This document shows positions 61,148-64,000 of a stretch of 64,000 bases of DNA, one piece after another. This DNA comes from Haloarchaeobius iranensis (GTDB lineage: Archaea > Halobacteriota > Halobacteria > Halobacteriales > Natrialbaceae). The stretch lies in the NCBI RefSeq assembly GCF_900103505.1, contig NZ_FNIA01000003.1, positions 62,001 to 126,000 on the forward strand, read 5' to 3'. The notes beneath the pieces are model-generated. The model had not been told where the DNA came from and made no database searches. It saw nothing but the letters and a program-made list of their open reading frames with translations. Numbering within the stretch: the stretch's first letter is position 1; the number at the start of each line of letters is the position of its first letter. The translations under genes were made by a program, and so were the position numbers.

Positions 61148-61627
61148 TCACTGCCGGACGGTCTGTTCGAGCTCGGCGTCGGTGTCGCTGTCTTTGACCT
61201 TCGGTCGCCACTCCGACTGGACGAGCAGGCTCACGTCGAAGCGCTCGACCAGGTCGAGGTCGACCCCGCCCGCGAGGAGTTCGCGAACGTCTCCCTTGGG
61301 CACGTTCGCGTCGATGAACACTCGCGAGTCGGCGGTGAGGAACGCGTGTTCCACGTCCTCGAGCGCGGCGAAGCGGTCGACGACGTCCGTGTCGACTGTC
61401 GGCGAGAGCTCGGCCTCGACGAGCACGGAGACGCCGTCGTTGAGCTTCGAGCTGTCCACGTCGATGGTGAAGCGGCGGATGACGCCCATCTCGCGCAGGC
61501 GGTCGATTCTGTCGGAGACCGTCGGCGGGGACACGTCGACGATCTCCGCGATGTCGCTGTACGTCCTGCTCGCGTCCTCGAGGAGCAGGCGGAGGATCTG
61601 TAGGTCGGTGTCGTCCAGCTGGCGCAT
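61148..61627 (-). CDS. Lrp/AsnC-family transcription regulator
   Basis: A 159-residue regulator. The winged helix (LDDTDLQILRLLLEDASRTYSDIAEIVDVSPPTVSDRIDRL in pieces; helix-turn-helix at ~20-45) is followed by a ligand-binding RAM-like domain. The start MRQLDDTDL is typical; a start nine codons upstream (61654) is possible. The upstream region 61640-61700 is AT-rich and has a TATA-like element. It may regulate the downstream HMA gene or the divergent-side genes. Confidence 0.9.
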   Translation of the reverse strand: MRQLDDTDLQILRLLLEDASRTYSDIAEIVDVSPPTVSDRIDRLREMGVIRRFTIDVDSSKLNDGVSVLVEAELSPTVDTDVVDRFAALEDVEHAFLTADSRVFIDANVPKGDVRELLAGGVDLDLVERFDVSLLVQSEWRPKVKDSDTDAELEQTVRQ

Positions 61628-61799
61628 GTCAGACTGTGGTCTATTATCCACCATACACTTTTCGACATAGTTTGAGATTTTCACCTTAGTAAATTTAACC
61701 GAACCTGGGGCAGGTCAGCGCTCGGTCCGGAAACCCTGTCCGAGACGTCTCTCGGGTTCGGTTGTCCGTCCAGTACGGCGGGGCGGGAGTGCGGGTGGA

Positions 61800-62372
61800 C
61801 TACCGCCCCAGCGTGTGGAACTCCGCGTTCGGTCGCATGTCGGCGAGATGAGCCATCCTGTTCGAGAGGTTGAAGAACGCGGCGACGCTCCCGACGTCCC
61901 AGATGGCCTCCCGGGAGAAGCCGTGCTCGCGGAGGCGCTCGAAGTCGGCCTCGTCGACCTCGGCCGGCCGTTCGGTCAGCTTCACGGCGAGGTCGAGCAT
62001 GGCGCGGTGGGCGTCGTTGAGGTCCGCGATGCGGTGGTTGGAGACGAGCTGGTCGGCGAGGTGCGGGTCGTCCGCGTAGATGCGGACGAGCGCCCCGTGA
62101 GCGACGTTGCAGTAGTAGCAGTCGTTCGCACCGCTGACCGCGACGACGATCATCTCGACCTCCTCGCGCTCGAGCGCGGTGTCCTCGACGAGCGCGTCGT
62201 AGTAGTCGAAGAAGGCCCGGAAGTGCGAGGGCTTGTAGCCGTACGCGAGGAAGACGTTGGGGACGAAGCCGGCGCGTTCTTCCTCCTCGTCGATGCGCTC
62301 GCGCAGGTCGTCGGGAAGTTCGTCGACGTCGGGGACCGGGAATCGCGTCATCGCGGGGGTGCCGTCGCTCAT
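61800..62372 (-). CDS. Peroxidase-related AhpD-like protein
   Basis: A 190-residue carboxymuconolactone-decarboxylase/AhpD-fold protein. The active-site motif is NDCYYCNVAHG (Cys-x-x-Cys-x3-His, residues ~80-90), as in uncharacterised peroxidase-related enzymes. It probably reduces peroxides or disulfides. The start MSDGTPAMTRF is one option; MTRFPVP seven codons later is the other. Confidence 0.9.
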   Translation of the reverse strand: MSDGTPAMTRFPVPDVDELPDDLRERIDEEEERAGFVPNVFLAYGYKPSHFRAFFDYYDALVEDTALEREEVEMIVVAVSGANDCYYCNVAHGALVRIYADDPHLADQLVSNHRIADLNDAHRAMLDLAVKLTERPAEVDEADFERLREHGFSREAIWDVGSVAAFFNLSNRMAHLADMRPNAEFHTLGR

Positions 62373-62459
62373 ACGCGCGACGACGGCGACCGGGACAATC
62401 AAACCATCGTCGTTCGGGACACCACGGCACTCTTTGTCACGGGGCGCGTCACGTAACGT

Positions 62460-62927
62460 ATGGGTCGATACTCACGACGCGCACTGCTGGGGACGGTCCC
62501 CCTTGCGGCCGGCCTCGCTGGCTGTCTCGGCGGCGGTGGCGGTGACGACGGCGGGGATGCGACGACCGAACCACCGGAGACGACCGCGATGGAGACCGGG
62601 ACGCCGACCGTCGAGCCGACGACGACAGCCACGACGACCAGCGAGGGCGTCGACTCGACGGTCGTCGTCGGTCCCGGCGGGTCGCTCTCGTTCTCACCGG
62701 CGACCATCGCGGTTCCGGCGGGGACGGCGGTCACGTTCGAGTGGGACTCCGGCGGCCACACCGTCACGCCCGAGAGCCAACCCGACGGCGCGGAGTGGGT
62801 CGGCGTGCCGTCGACGGAGTCCGCTGGCTTCGTCCACGAGTTCACCTTCGGGGTGGCCGGCACCTACCGGTACTACTGCGACCCGCACCGTGGCGCGGGG
62901 ATGACGGGACAGGTCATCGTGGAGTGA
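62460..62927 (+). CDS. Halocyanin-like blue copper lipoprotein (second)
   Basis: A 155-residue cupredoxin. The N-terminus has [17 protein letters not shown] (Tat/lipobox), a Thr/Pro/Glu linker (~residues 25-60), and the copper site residues His in GGHTVTP and Cys-His-Met in [11 protein letters not shown]. The start at 62460 is 87 bp from the divergent AhpD-like gene. Confidence 0.92.
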   Translation: MGRYSRRALLGTVPLAAGLAGCLGGGGGDDGGDATTEPPETTAMETGTPTVEPTTTATTTSEGVDSTVVVGPGGSLSFSPATIAVPAGTAVTFEWDSGGHTVTPESQPDGAEWVGVPSTESAGFVHEFTFGVAGTYRYYCDPHRGAGMTGQVIVE

Positions 62928-63015
62928 GCAGCCACGGCGGTCGGGGCGACGCGGCTGGACGGCGGACCCCGTCCGAGCCGAGAACTTGATACCAGCCCCT
63001 TGACTACCGGTTGGC

Positions 63016-63660
63016 GTGGAGAACGTAACGGACCGGGTGTCGAACCCGTTCGACATGCGCCCGCCCCCGGAGTATCCGCCTGTCGACGACGGGCCGGCCG
63101 CCGTCCCCGGCTACGGCGACGCGAACGCCGACTTCCACGTCGTCGGTGCGTCGTCCGCCCAGCACGGCGGGGAGACGACCGGTGTCCCGTTCACGGAGAC
63201 CGAGGGTGCGCGCCGACTGCAGGGCGTGCTGTACGACGTGGGGTTCCTCGCCGACCCGTACAGCGACGCGCCGGAGCCGACGAACCTCTTCATGAGCTAC
63301 CTGTTCATGCCCCGGTTGCCCGATGGGCGCGAACCGACCGCCGAGGACTACGAGTTCATGGAACGGTTCTTCGACGCGGAGTTCCGCGCCATCAACGCCC
63401 ACATTATCCTCCCGGTGGGCGCGACGGCCATCGACCGAGTTGTCCGGGAGTACACGACGCTCAGGCGTCGGTTCCCGGACCCCATCGACGACCGGGCGAT
63501 ACACGCGACGGAGGTCAGGGGGCGGGGGTTCCTCGTGGTGCCGGTCGCGGACCCGGAGACGTGGGACGATAGGGAGGCGGACGCGCTCCGCGAGCGACTG
63601 CGGGCCATCCTCGACTCGGATTACCGGCAGACGAAGGGCGTCGCGACGCGGGTCGGGTGA
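63016..63660 (+). CDS. Uracil-DNA glycosylase superfamily protein
   Basis: A 214-residue protein, GTG start at 63016. The DANADFHVVG and TTGVPFTETEGARRLQGVL segments match the UDG fold's first strand and the glycosylase loop in degraded form, and the NAHIILPVGATAIDRVV segment continues the fold. It has no cysteines, so it lacks the iron-sulfur cluster of families 4 and 5, and the HPS motif is not evident. It may be non-catalytic or use other residues. Haloarchaea commonly carry such a protein. Confidence 0.75.
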   Translation: MENVTDRVSNPFDMRPPPEYPPVDDGPAAVPGYGDANADFHVVGASSAQHGGETTGVPFTETEGARRLQGVLYDVGFLADPYSDAPEPTNLFMSYLFMPRLPDGREPTAEDYEFMERFFDAEFRAINAHIILPVGATAIDRVVREYTTLRRRFPDPIDDRAIHATEVRGRGFLVVPVADPETWDDREADALRERLRAILDSDYRQTKGVATRVG

Positions 63661-63677
63661 CCGACGGACGGCGGCGG

Positions 63678-64000
63678 TCAGAGACGGGCCGCGATCTTCG
63701 GCCGGACGAACGCGCTCAACAGCAGGACCACGACCGAGAGCAGCGGCAGGAGCATCACCAGCAGGTCCACGGCGAGCATCGGCGCGGCCTCCGCGGCGTC
63801 GAGCACGAGTCCGACCAGCGGTGCAGAGACACCGACGACGTAGAGGTACGTCGGCTTGAACTGCTGTGCCATCCGCGTGTGTCGGATGATGACCAGGTAG
63901 ACCAGCGGCAGGACGAGCGCGCCGGCCAGCAGCAGGCCGCCGTACGCCCCTGCCGCGATGGCGACGGCGAGCGAGACCCCGACGGTCTCGTTGACGGTCA
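63678..64000 (-). CDS. Membrane protein, 5' end beyond the window
   Basis: A partial protein of at least 107 residues, running off the right edge. Four hydrophobic segments are visible (VGVSLAVAIAAGAYGG, LLLAGALVLPLVYLVII, LYVVGVSAPLVGLVL, LLVMLLPLLSVVVLLLSAF). The C-terminus is RPKIAARL. No family is recognised. Confidence 0.8.
   Translation of the reverse strand, partial: TVNETVGVSLAVAIAAGAYGGLLLAGALVLPLVYLVIIRHTRMAQQFKPTYLYVVGVSAPLVGLVLDAAEAAPMLAVDLLVMLLPLLSVVVLLLSAFVRPKIAARL

Overview
The window is haloarchaeal chromosome. It is GC-rich, its proteins are strongly acidic, AT-rich TATA boxes often lie 24-30 bp upstream of leaderless starts, and it carries archaeal or haloarchaeal hallmarks: ribosomal protein L10e, MBF1, a volactin/salactin-type actin, halocyanins, Tat lipoproteins, a PGF-CTERM protein, form III RuBisCO and HTH proteins of the DUF7344 type. 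I see no insertion sequence, integrase, CRISPR array or rRNA. One tRNA (Glu, UUC) is present.

Layout. 1-7.2 kb: a gene-poor start, a HisG-like protein, a long acidic coiled-coil protein, an MBL-fold hydrolase, a rhomboid protease, a METTL5-like methyltransferase and a small partner. 7.3-14.4 kb: a zinc-ribbon protein, the actin homologue, a membrane protein, MBF1, then the compact operon hflX-hisC-Fap7-type kinase-CDP-alcohol phosphatidyltransferase with 4-bp overlaps. 14.9-21.9 kb: a multicopper oxidase/halocyanin pair, a 7TM histidine kinase, a GMC oxidoreductase with its Tat-exported small subunit, and an FAH-family hydrolase. 22-28.4 kb: tRNA-Glu, two divergent Dpp-like permeases without the rest of a transporter, rpl10e, and two DUF7344-type regulators flanking two unknown genes. 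28.4-38.2 kb: a SipW-type surface-protein locus. 38.2-49.1 kb: a second histidine kinase, a cupin, sucCD, and four tandem acidic proteins with tail helices. 49.2-64 kb: mostly housekeeping and metabolic genes, including an HAD phosphatase next to form III RuBisCO, two related methyltransferases, a cold-shock protein, acyl-CoA dehydrogenase, MscS, cupredoxins, an aspartoacylase-like protein, an Lrp regulator and a UDG-superfamily protein.

The most unusual part is 28.9-33.7 kb. Three tandem genes for TasA/SipW-type exported proteins (two with a von Willebrand A domain inserted in the same loop) are each preceded by a structured leader; a fourth copy has no matching gene. Each leader contains a 7-8 bp outer stem, an inner 5-bp stem with a 7-nt loop (GACGG-TTCGACT-CCGTC, an exact tRNA T-arm look-alike), and then a C4/G4 hairpin that overlaps the GGAG ribosome-binding site. 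The outer stem covaries between copies (GACTTGG/CCAGGTC, GACCCGG/CCGGGTC, GGCCCACC/GGTGGGCC). This is the geometry of a tRNA acceptor/T-arm minihelix, so the leaders may be tRNase Z-processed t-elements that separate the messages of a polycistronic transcript and/or gate translation.

The locus continues with two further exported proteins, a SipW/Sec11-type signal peptidase with extra membrane segments, and a Ser/Asp/Asn-repeat protein, all with overlapping reading frames. It is probably an export-and-assembly unit for cell-surface filaments or adhesins.
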